Shown piece after piece: positions 27,278-34,625 of a stretch of 51,130 bases of DNA; the first letter of the stretch is position 1; each line of letters starts with the position of its first letter. Below the pieces are notes generated by a model that was not told where the DNA came from, did no database searches, and worked only from the letters and a program-made list of their open reading frames with translations. The stretch covers positions 1 to 51,130 of the forward strand of contig CALXHN010000008.1 of the NCBI GenBank assembly GCA_944388105.1. The letters run 5' to 3'. Source of the DNA: an uncultured Gemmiger sp. (GTDB lineage: Bacteria > Bacillota > Clostridia > Oscillospirales > Ruminococcaceae). A program made the position numbers and the translations under genes.

Positions 27278-28927
27278 ATGGAACGTTATATCCAACACCT
27301 CATCGCCGGCGCCGAGCAGCGCACCGCGAATTTCCTGGCCATGCAGGTCAAAGACAAGCAGGACCTGCAGTACGGCGGCCTGCGCAGCAATGTGTGGGAA
27401 GCCAAACCCACCATCTATGCCCTGGCCGCGGCGGTGGCCGTCTGGCTCAACCCGGACAGCCGCTACCACAAGGACCCGGCCCTGTATGACGCCATCTGCC
27501 TGGCCCTGGATTTTGTGGCCCGTACCCAGCGGGAGGACGGCAGCTTTGACTACCCCACCTGCAACTTCCATCCGGCGCCGGATACCTCCTTCTGCTTCAA
27601 GCGCCTGTTCGCCACCCACCGCATCCTGGTGAAGTACGACGACGGCTCCCAGCAGATCGCCGGACTGCGTCAGCGGTATCTGGCCCTGATGCACAAGGCC
27701 CTGCCGGCCATCCGGGACGGCGGCTTCCACACCCCCAACCATCGCTGGGGCATTGCGGCGGCCCTGCTCCAGGGCGCCAACCTTTTTGCCGACGAAGCCG
27801 ACTTTGCCCGGAGCCTGCGGGACCGGGCCGGCCAGTACCTGGCCGAGGGCATTGACGGGGACGAGGACGGCGAGTACGCCGAGCGTTCCACCGGCAACTA
27901 CAACGCGGTGGTCAACAACGCCATGATGGCCATGTACCAGGCCACCGGGGACGACAAGTTCCTGGGCTATGTGCGCCGCAACCTGAGCATGATGCTCACC
28001 TACATCGACCCGGACGGCACCGTTTTCACCCAGAACTCCACCCGCCAGGACCAGGGCAAGCTGGAATACGCGGACAAGTACTTCTACCAGTACCTGTACA
28101 TGTGCAGCCATGAGGAGAACGAGGTCTTTGATGCCGCTGCCCAGCGCATCATCCGGGACAACATGACCCGGGGTGACATCGCGCCCGACTGCCTGCACAT
28201 CATCATGGCCCACGACGAGATGCTGCACCACCACTTCACCCACTGCGGGTTCCCGGCGCAGTACCGCAAGTTCTTCCACCATGCCGGGGTGCTGCGGGTG
28301 CAGAACCCCCAGTACACCTACACGGTCCTCAACGGCAAGAGCGCCTTCCTGTACTTCAAGAGCGGCTCCACCATGATCTACCTGAAGATCGGGGAAAGCT
28401 ACTGCGATATCCGCAACTTCATTCCCCAGACCATCGAGGTGGGGGAAGGCCGCTGCACCCTGAAGGCCACCGCCAAGGGCTGGTATTACCTGCCCTTCCA
28501 GGAGCCTCCCGCCACCTCCGACTGGTGGCAGATGGACCACGCCAGCCGTGACAAGCTCATCAGCAGCCAGCTGACCATCACCCTGGACATCGTGGAGCAG
28601 CCCGACGGGCTGGACCTCCACCTGAAGACCGAGGGTCTGGACCGGCTGCCCCTGCGGGTGGAGTTCTGTGTGCCGGCGGACACGGTCCTGGACCATCCTG
28701 CCTTCAATATCCGTGCCCAGGCCGGTTCCGGCCTGATCCTGCGGGACGGCACCCTGACGGTGCGGGACGGCGCCAAGCACATCACCATCGGCCCCGGTTT
28801 CGGGGAACACGAGTTCCAGGGCCACTATTCCGGCGAGGAAGTGAACACCGCCGGCTTCACGGTGTACTGCAACGCCTACACCCCCACCGAGCGCAAACTC
28901 AGCATCCGCGTCAACCACGACGCCTGA
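27278..28927 (+). CDS. Unclassified 549-residue protein, possibly a helical-toroid carbohydrate-active enzyme
   Basis: It has no signal peptide and is cytosolic by prediction. The first ~320 residues look like an alpha/alpha toroid: repeated helix pairs with a Y-x-A-x-A-A-A-V pattern, REDGSFDYPTCNFHPAPDTSF, FHTPNHRWGIAAALLQGANLF and STGNYNAVVNNAMM. The last ~220 residues are beta-rich (YTVLNGKSAFLYFKSGSTMIYLKIG ... LTVRDGAKHITIGPGFGEHEFQGHY). This order resembles heparinase II/III-like lyases and some hydrolases, but I cannot place it in a family. Conserved-looking His, Asn and Tyr clusters suggest an active site. It lies 19 bases after the permease and before an internal terminator, so it probably acts on the imported oligosaccharide. 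Confidence 0.75.
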   Translation: MERYIQHLIAGAEQRTANFLAMQVKDKQDLQYGGLRSNVWEAKPTIYALAAAVAVWLNPDSRYHKDPALYDAICLALDFVARTQREDGSFDYPTCNFHPAPDTSFCFKRLFATHRILVKYDDGSQQIAGLRQRYLALMHKALPAIRDGGFHTPNHRWGIAAALLQGANLFADEADFARSLRDRAGQYLAEGIDGDEDGEYAERSTGNYNAVVNNAMMAMYQATGDDKFLGYVRRNLSMMLTYIDPDGTVFTQNSTRQDQGKLEYADKYFYQYLYMCSHEENEVFDAAAQRIIRDNMTRGDIAPDCLHIIMAHDEMLHHHFTHCGFPAQYRKFFHHAGVLRVQNPQYTYTVLNGKSAFLYFKSGSTMIYLKIGESYCDIRNFIPQTIEVGEGRCTLKATAKGWYYLPFQEPPATSDWWQMDHASRDKLISSQLTITLDIVEQPDGLDLHLKTEGLDRLPLRVEFCVPADTVLDHPAFNIRAQAGSGLILRDGTLTVRDGAKHITIGPGFGEHEFQGHYSGEEVNTAGFTVYCNAYTPTERKLSIRVNHDA

Positions 28928-28935
28928 CAAAACCG

Positions 28936-28982
28936 GGGAGCGCTGTTTTCCAAGCAAGGGGAAACAGTGCTCCTCTTTTTTT
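28936..28982 (+). terminator. Intrinsic terminator inside the glycan operon
   Basis: A stem of ~15 bp (28936-28951 with 28958-28974, one G-U pair) is followed by seven T residues (28976-28982). It lies only 12 bases before the GH38 start codon and overlaps its leader, so the GH38-ROK-epimerase genes should be expressed by read-through or regulated antitermination. Confidence 0.75.
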
Positions 28983-28994
28983 AGGAGAATCCCT

Positions 28995-31900
28995 ATGAAT
29001 CTGACCGAGATGGAAAAATACGTGCACAGCGCCCTGGAGCACCTGCAGCCCCGGCTGTACACCGAGCTGGGCCCCATCAGCGGGGTGCGGATGTGTGCCA
29101 TCGGCTACGGTGAGCGCCGCCGGGTGCTGGAAGACATGGCCGCCTGGACGCCCTTCGGCACCGACGAGACCTGGGGCGGCCCCGACGCCCATTTCTGCTT
29201 CGGGGCCGACTACACCCTGCCCGAAGCCGCCCGGGGGCGGCAGGTGGTGGCGGAGCTGGAGACCGGGGCCAGCGATATCTGGAACACCGACAACCCCCAG
29301 TTCCTGGCCTATGTGGACGGCAGGCTCCGCTGCGCCCTGGACATGAACCACCGGGAGGTGGTGCTCACCGACAAGGCCGAACCGGGCACCGTGGTGGCCC
29401 TGCGGCTGTACGGGTACAGCAACACGGCGGGCAAATCCAACTTCCTGCATCTGCGGGCCCGCATCCCCGAACCCCTGGCCCAGGCCGCTTACTATGACCT
29501 GAAAGCCCCCTTTGAGACCGCCTGCCGCCTGCGGGACGACGACGACCGCCGCACCCGGCTGCTCCAGGCCCTGTGCCGCGCCGCCGACCTGCTGGACCTG
29601 CGCAACATCGGCCCCGAAGCCTGGGAGGCCTCCCTGCACCGGGTGCGGGAACTGCTGGCCGCCGAGGTGCTGGGCCACCCCGACGCCCACGCCCCCCAGG
29701 TGTACAGCGTGGGCCACACCCACATTGACGTGGCCTGGAAATGGCCGGTGCGCCAGACCCGGGAAAAGGCCCTGCGGAGCTTTTCCACCGTGCTGTCCCT
29801 CATGGACGAATACCCCGAATACAAATTCATGTCCAGCCAGCCCCAGCTGTACGAGTTCGTCAAGGAGGACTGCCCCGAAGTCTTTGCCCAGATCCGCCGC
29901 CGGGTGGCGGAGGGCCGCTGGGAGACCGAAGGCGCCATGTGGCTGGAAGCGGACTGCAACCTGAGTTCCGGCGAATCCCTGATCCGGCAGATCGCTTTCG
30001 GCAAGCGGTTCTTTGAGCAGGAGTTCGGCACCGGGGACAATGTGGTGCTCTGGCTGCCCGACGTCTTCGGGTACAGCGCCGCCCTGCCCCAGATCATGCG
30101 CAAGACCGGGCTGCGGTATTTCATGACCACCAAGATCGCCTGGAACGAGCGCAACCTCTTCCCCTACGACACCATGTACTGGGAGGGCATCGACGGTTCC
30201 CAGGTGCTGTCCCACTTCATCACCACCGCCGACGCCGACCCCTACCCGGAACTGCGCCGCAAACCCATGGGCACCACCTACAACGGGCTGGAAAATCCCC
30301 GCCACATCATGGGCTGCTGGCAGCGCTACCAGCAGAAGGCCTGCAGCCATAAGGTGCTCACCGTCTACGGATACGGCGACGGCGGCGGCGGTACCACCCG
30401 GGAAATGATCGAGATGGGCCGCCGCCTGGAACAGGGCATCCCCGGCTGTCCGGTGGTGCGGTTCTCCGGCGTGCGGGAATTCTTTGAGGACCTGGAACAG
30501 GAAGTGCAGGGCAAGGACCTGCCCAAATGGAGCGGGGAGCTCTATCTGGAATTCCACCGGGGCACCTACACCTCCCAGGCCGCCAACAAGCGGGACAACC
30601 GCCGGTGCGAGGAGGACCTGGCCGCCACCGAATGGCTGGCCCAGACCGCCCATCTGTGCTGCGACACCCCCTACCCGGCCGAGCGGCTCCACGACGCCTG
30701 GAAGCTGGTCCTGCTGAACCAGTTCCATGACATCCTGCCCGGGTCCAGCATCGCGGAGGTTTACGAACAGACCGAAAGAGAGTATACTTTTGTCAAGGCC
30801 GAGTGCGCCGCCCTGCAGGCCGAAGCCCTGAATGCCCTGGGCCGTCGGGCGGGCTGCCAGCCTGCCGGCGTGGACACCGCCGACACCCTGCTGGCCTGGA
30901 ACCCTTTGAGCTATCCCCAGGACCTGCTGCTCACCCTGCCCGCCGACGCCCCCCGCCCCGAGGGTGCCCCCTGCCAGCGCACCGCCGACGGTTCCGCCCT
31001 GTGCCTGGTGGAGGCCCTGCCGCCCCTGGGCCACAAGACGGTGGCCCTGACCCGGCAGGAACTGCCCCGGCGGCCGCTGCCCCGGGCGGAATACCTGCCC
31101 GACGGCGCCCTGCTGGTGCGCACCGGGCGGTACCGGGCCCAGATCGAACCGGACGGCCGGCTGAACTCGCTGTATGACGAGCAGGCCCAGCGGGAGCTCT
31201 TTGCCCCCGGGGAAGCCGGCAACCATCTGCGGGTGTACGACGACCGCCCCTACGAGTTCGACGCCTGGAACATCGACGAAGCCTATGTGCGCAAGCACTG
31301 GGACCCGGAGGCCTGCGGCCCCGCCGAGCTGCTGGAATCCGGTCCGCTGCGCTGGGTGGTGCGCACCCGGCTGCGGTACCTGAACTCCACCATCGAGCAG
31401 AAGATCATCTTCTACGGCCACAGCCCCCGCATCGACTTTGAGACCACCGTCAACTGGCAGGAACACCAGCAGCTGCTCAAGGTCCACTTCCCCTTTGCCA
31501 TCTTCACCCGCAAGCTGCAGTGCGAGATCCAGTACGGCAGCGTGGAGCGGCCCACCCACACCAACACCAGCTGGGAGCAGGCCCGGTTCGAGATGTGCAT
31601 GCACCGCTGGCTGGATGTGTCCGACGGCGGCTACGGCGCGGCCCTGCTCAATGACAGCAAGTACGGCTACAGCGCCAAGGATTCCCAGGTGGCCCTGACC
31701 CTGATCAAATCCGGGGTGTTCCCGGCGCCGGACGCCGACATCGGCACCCACACCTTCACCTACAGCCTGATGCCCCATGCCGGCGACTTCCGCACCGGCG
31801 GGGTGGTGCGGGAAGCGGGCCGGCTGAACCGTCCCGCCCTGACCTGGCTGGGCCGCCGCGGCGGCGAAAGCGCCGGCCTGTGGCCGGAGGTGCGCATCGA

Positions 31901-32180
31901 CCGGGAGAACGTCTTCTGCGAGGTGTTCAAGCACGCCGAAAGCCAGGACGCCACCATCCTGCGCATGTACGAGGCCGCGGGCATGCAGACCCGGGTCCAC
32001 TGGGAGCTGGCGGGCGCCCCCGACCTGGAAGTGTGGGAATGTGACCTGCTGGAACACCGGCAGACTCCCCTCACGGCGGAAAACGGCGTTGTGACCGCCG
32101 AATTCGGCCCCTACGAAATCAAGACCTTTGCGGTGGTCCCCCGCAGCCAGCCCGCAAAACAGGAGGTTCCCCATGTATAA
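28995..32180 (+). CDS. Alpha-mannosidase, GH38
   Basis: A protein of 1061 residues, normal for bacterial GH38. The N-terminal ~230 residues form the beta-rich domain of this subgroup. The catalytic domain starts with the zinc motif VGHTHIDVAWKW (His243, Asp245). The nucleophile Asp356 is in VLWLPDVFGYSAALPQI, the third metal-ligand region is FITTADADPY, and NQFHDILPGSSI carries the last zinc histidine. A central three-helix bundle and long C-terminal beta domains follow. No signal peptide is seen: it trims alpha-mannose from imported oligosaccharides, retaining mechanism. TAGGAG is the ribosome site. The start lies right after an intrinsic terminator and the end overlaps the ROK gene by 8 bases. 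Confidence 0.93.
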   Translation: MNLTEMEKYVHSALEHLQPRLYTELGPISGVRMCAIGYGERRRVLEDMAAWTPFGTDETWGGPDAHFCFGADYTLPEAARGRQVVAELETGASDIWNTDNPQFLAYVDGRLRCALDMNHREVVLTDKAEPGTVVALRLYGYSNTAGKSNFLHLRARIPEPLAQAAYYDLKAPFETACRLRDDDDRRTRLLQALCRAADLLDLRNIGPEAWEASLHRVRELLAAEVLGHPDAHAPQVYSVGHTHIDVAWKWPVRQTREKALRSFSTVLSLMDEYPEYKFMSSQPQLYEFVKEDCPEVFAQIRRRVAEGRWETEGAMWLEADCNLSSGESLIRQIAFGKRFFEQEFGTGDNVVLWLPDVFGYSAALPQIMRKTGLRYFMTTKIAWNERNLFPYDTMYWEGIDGSQVLSHFITTADADPYPELRRKPMGTTYNGLENPRHIMGCWQRYQQKACSHKVLTVYGYGDGGGGTTREMIEMGRRLEQGIPGCPVVRFSGVREFFEDLEQEVQGKDLPKWSGELYLEFHRGTYTSQAANKRDNRRCEEDLAATEWLAQTAHLCCDTPYPAERLHDAWKLVLLNQFHDILPGSSIAEVYEQTEREYTFVKAECAALQAEALNALGRRAGCQPAGVDTADTLLAWNPLSYPQDLLLTLPADAPRPEGAPCQRTADGSALCLVEALPPLGHKTVALTRQELPRRPLPRAEYLPDGALLVRTGRYRAQIEPDGRLNSLYDEQAQRELFAPGEAGNHLRVYDDRPYEFDAWNIDEAYVRKHWDPEACGPAELLESGPLRWVVRTRLRYLNSTIEQKIIFYGHSPRIDFETTVNWQEHQQLLKVHFPFAIFTRKLQCEIQYGSVERPTHTNTSWEQARFEMCMHRWLDVSDGGYGAALLNDSKYGYSAKDSQVALTLIKSGVFPAPDADIGTHTFTYSLMPHAGDFRTGGVVREAGRLNRPALTWLGRRGGESAGLWPEVRIDRENVFCEVFKHAESQDATILRMYEAAGMQTRVHWELAGAPDLEVWECDLLEHRQTPLTAENGVVTAEFGPYEIKTFAVVPRSQPAKQEVPHV

Positions 32181-33117
32181 CATCGGTATTGACCTGGGCG
32201 GCACCAACATTGCCGTCGGCCTGGTAGACGAAGCGTTCCGTCTGGTGTACCAGGTTTCCGAACCCACCGGCCTGCCCAAAACCCCCGAACAACTGGCCGA
32301 TGACATCCACGCCCTGGTGGTGCGGATGCTGGCCGACCGCGGCCTGACCGAAGCCGACGTGGGCTGCGCGGGCATCGGCATTCCCGGCACCGTGAACCAG
32401 GCCGAAGGCACGGTGGAATACGCCAACAACTTCGGGTTTGACAACGTGCCCTTTGTGCGGCTGCTGCAGGAGCGGTTCTCCTGCCGGCTGCTGGCCGCCA
32501 ACGACGCCGGCGCCGCCGCCTGGGGCGAGTACCTGGCCGGCTGCGGCAAGGGTGTCAGCAGCATGGTGGCCATGACCCTGGGCACCGGCGTGGGCGGCGG
32601 CATCATCCTGAACGGCCGCCTGTGGGGCGGCTGCAACGCCGCTGCCGGGGAGATGGGCCACATGGTCATCCACACCGGCGGCCGGTCCTGCACCTGCGGG
32701 CGCCAGGGCTGCCTGGAAGCCTACGCCTCCGCCACCGCCCTGGTCCAGCGTGCCCGGGAAGCGGCAGCCGATGCCCCCGAAAGCCTGCTGGCCCAGGGGC
32801 CCATCGACGGGCGGGCGGTCTTTGCCGCCGCCAAGGCGGGGGATGAGACCGCCGCCCGGGTGCTGGACGCCTTCCTGGACGATCTGGCCGAGGGCGTGGC
32901 CAACATCATCAACGTTCTGCAGCCCGAACTGATGTGCATCGGCGGCGGGCTCAGCGGGGCCGGGGCCCAGCTGCTGGACCCCCTGCGCCGGAAGGTGGCC
33001 CCCATGGTCTACTCCCGGTATTCCCGCCGCAACACCCGGCTGGAACTGGCCAGCCTGGGCAACGCCGCCGGCATCATCGGCGCGGCTGTCCTGGACCGTC
33101 AGGAGGGATTGCAATGA
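32173..33117 (+). CDS. ROK-family sugar kinase
   Basis: A protein of 314 residues. IGIDLGGTNIAVGLVD is the ATP phosphate-1 motif, and LAANDAGAAAWGEYLAG with MTLGTGVGGGIILNG carries the catalytic Asp and the sugar site. The ROK zinc cluster is CTCGRQGCLEAY (Cys173, Cys175, Cys180) preceded by GHMVIH. No HTH domain precedes the kinase, so it is an enzyme, not a repressor. AGGAGG lies before the ATG, and it overlaps the GH38 stop by 8 bases and the next gene by 4. In this context it probably phosphorylates mannose or another released monosaccharide; glucose or fructose are alternatives. Confidence 0.9.
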   Translation: MYNIGIDLGGTNIAVGLVDEAFRLVYQVSEPTGLPKTPEQLADDIHALVVRMLADRGLTEADVGCAGIGIPGTVNQAEGTVEYANNFGFDNVPFVRLLQERFSCRLLAANDAGAAAWGEYLAGCGKGVSSMVAMTLGTGVGGGIILNGRLWGGCNAAAGEMGHMVIHTGGRSCTCGRQGCLEAYASATALVQRAREAAADAPESLLAQGPIDGRAVFAAAKAGDETAARVLDAFLDDLAEGVANIINVLQPELMCIGGGLSGAGAQLLDPLRRKVAPMVYSRYSRRNTRLELASLGNAAGIIGAAVLDRQEGLQ

Positions 33118-33965
33118 TTCAGTTTGGTATGCGTGCCCACGATGCTTACCGCCCCGCCCCCATGGCCGAAGCCCTGGATGCCATGCGGGACCAGGGCCTG
33201 GAGCATCTGCAGCTGGCCTTTGAAAAGAGTTTTTCCGACTACGACTTCACCACCGGCCACTATTCGGCGGGCTTTGCCCACAAGATCGGCCGGGAACTGG
33301 CCCGGCGGGACCTGCATGTGGCGGTGCTGGGCTGCTACATCAACCCGGTGAACCCCGACCCCGCCGCCCGCGCCGGGGAGGTGGCCCGCTTTGTGGAGCG
33401 GCTGCGCTACGCCAAGCACTGCAGCGCCGACATGGTGGGCACCGAGACCGGGCGCTACAGCCCGGACATGGCGGTGACCGACGCCACCCGCAGCGCCGAA
33501 TGCTACAGCACCCTGCTGGACAGCTTTTCCACCATTGTGGACGCCGCCGAGCGCCTGGGGGTGACGGTGGGCGTGGAAGGGGTGTTCGACCACACCCTGC
33601 GCAGCCCCGAGATGATGGACCGCTTCCTCAAGGACATCGCCTCCCCGGCGGTGGAGGTCATCCTGGATGCCGCCAACCTGGTGGCGCCCTGGGCCGCCGC
33701 GCCGGAGGAGCAGAACGCCGTCATCCAGAAGGCCTTCGACCTGTACGGGGACCGGATCTCGGTGCTGCACCTGAAAGACTGCGTCTTTGACAGCAACGGA
33801 GTCCAGAAATGCGTGCGCCCGGGCACCGGCCTTGTGTGCTACGACGCCCTCATGCGCAACGTGAAGGCCGCCAAGCCGGAGATCATCGGTCTGCTGGAGG
33901 AATCCGACCCCGCCCACTTTGCCCAGGACAAGGCCTTCTTTGCCGCCCAGTGGGAAAAGGCCTGA
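33114..33965 (+). CDS. Sugar isomerase/epimerase, xylose-isomerase-like TIM barrel
   Basis: A protein of 283 residues. The pattern of metal-binding strands is present: GVEGVFDHTL (Glu), VILDAANLV (Asp), ISVLHLKDCVF (His-x-Lys-Asp) and IIGLLEES (final Glu), as in AP2Ec-family epimerases. It is cytosolic and likely converts the ketose or aldose formed from the glycan. Its ATG overlaps the ROK stop (ATGA, 33114-33117). It is the last gene of the operon, before the terminator at 33996. The exact sugar is not known. Confidence 0.85.
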   Translation: MIQFGMRAHDAYRPAPMAEALDAMRDQGLEHLQLAFEKSFSDYDFTTGHYSAGFAHKIGRELARRDLHVAVLGCYINPVNPDPAARAGEVARFVERLRYAKHCSADMVGTETGRYSPDMAVTDATRSAECYSTLLDSFSTIVDAAERLGVTVGVEGVFDHTLRSPEMMDRFLKDIASPAVEVILDAANLVAPWAAAPEEQNAVIQKAFDLYGDRISVLHLKDCVFDSNGVQKCVRPGTGLVCYDALMRNVKAAKPEIIGLLEESDPAHFAQDKAFFAAQWEKA

Positions 33966-33995
33966 GCGCCTTCCGCAACCCGTCCGCTTTTCAGC

Positions 33996-34024
33996 GCCCC
34001 GCTCCCCGTGAGCGGGGCTTTTTT
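33996..34024 (+). terminator. Terminator of the glycan-utilisation operon
   Basis: A 9-bp perfect GC-rich stem (33996-34004 with 34010-34018, loop of 5) is followed by TTTTTT. It closes the operon that starts at the GH105 gene. Confidence 0.9.
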
Positions 34025-34034
34025 CGTCCGCCCC

Positions 34035-34063
34035 TTGCGCCCGGTGGCCCTTCCGGGTACAAT
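34035..34063 (+). promoter_or_regulatory. Promoter of the glutaredoxin-like gene
   Basis: -35 TTGCGC (34035-34040), 17-bp spacer, -10 TACAAT (34058-34063), 32 bases before the start codon. Confidence 0.5.
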
Positions 34064-34095
34064 AGGGACGAAACACGGCGAAAGGAGCCTTTTTC

Positions 34096-34413
34096 ATGAA
34101 AGTATACGGAACCCCCATCTGCATCGACTGCCGCAACTACAAGGCCCTGCAGCAATCCCGGGGCTTTGCGGCGGAGTATGTGGACATCACCGAAAGCACC
34201 GCCAACCTGAAGGAATTCCTGGCCCTGCGGGACCATGACCCCGTCTTTGCCCCGGTGCGGGAGCGCGGCGGCATCGGCGTGCCCCTCTTTGTGCGGGAGG
34301 ATGGGGAAAAGACCTTTGACCTGAACACCGCCCTTTCCTGGCTGGGCCAGCCCCCGGTGCGGGAGGAAGAGATCGCCGAACACCGCAGCTGCGGCATCAA
34401 CGGCTGCCAATAA
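34096..34413 (+). CDS. Glutaredoxin-like thiol protein
   Basis: A protein of 105 residues with a thioredoxin-fold start MKVYGTPICIDC; Cys9 and Cys12 form a C-I-D-C redox pair, and GVPLFVREDG contains the cis-proline loop that packs on it. The C-terminal tail HRSCGINGCQ adds two more cysteines (spacing C-x4-C), so disulfide exchange within the tail or metal binding is possible. It is cytosolic, monocistronic, with AAAGGAGCC before the ATG. The physiological partner is not known. Confidence 0.85.
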   Translation: MKVYGTPICIDCRNYKALQQSRGFAAEYVDITESTANLKEFLALRDHDPVFAPVRERGGIGVPLFVREDGEKTFDLNTALSWLGQPPVREEEIAEHRSCGINGCQ

Positions 34414-34432
34414 GACCCTGCTGCACAGGTGA

Positions 34433-34464
34433 CCGCGTCCCCGCCGGGGCGCGGCCTTTTGTTT
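34433..34464 (+). terminator. Terminator of the glutaredoxin-like gene
   Basis: CCGCG..CCCC pairs with GGGG.CGCGG (34433-34454) with one bulged T, followed by CCTTTTGTTTTG. Confidence 0.7.
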
Positions 34465-34496
34465 TGCCGGGGGGCTCTTCCGCAAAAGGGCCGCGG

Positions 34497-34525
34497 TTGA
34501 AATCATCCCCCGAATGGGGTATACT
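34497..34525 (+). promoter_or_regulatory. Promoter of the membrane glycosylation operon
   Basis: -35 TTGAAA (34497-34502), 17-bp spacer, -10 TATACT (34520-34525), each one base from consensus. The leader of ~95 bases contains a terminator-like hairpin. Confidence 0.7.
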
Positions 34526-34550
34526 GATTTCGAACAATTCCGCATCAATA

Positions 34551-34608
34551 AGCCCCGCCCACCCCCGGCCGAACCGGGCCGCGGGCCGGGGCTTTTTCTG
34601 TTTTTGCA
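34551..34608 (+). promoter_or_regulatory. Leader terminator (candidate attenuator)
   Basis: AGCCCCG (34551-34557) pairs with CGGGGCT (34587-34593), with an inner GC-rich stem, followed by TTTTT and a second TTTTT. It lies between the promoter at 34497 and the start codon at 34626 and would end transcription after ~65 nucleotides unless read through. No leader peptide start codon with a ribosome site was found. Confidence 0.65.
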
Positions 34609-34625
34609 AGAAAGGAGGCCCGTCC

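Noticed and set aside
28911..32693. A 1260-codon open frame opposite the GH38 gene
   Set aside because: Same reason: antisense shadow of a real, motif-complete gene; low-complexity composition.
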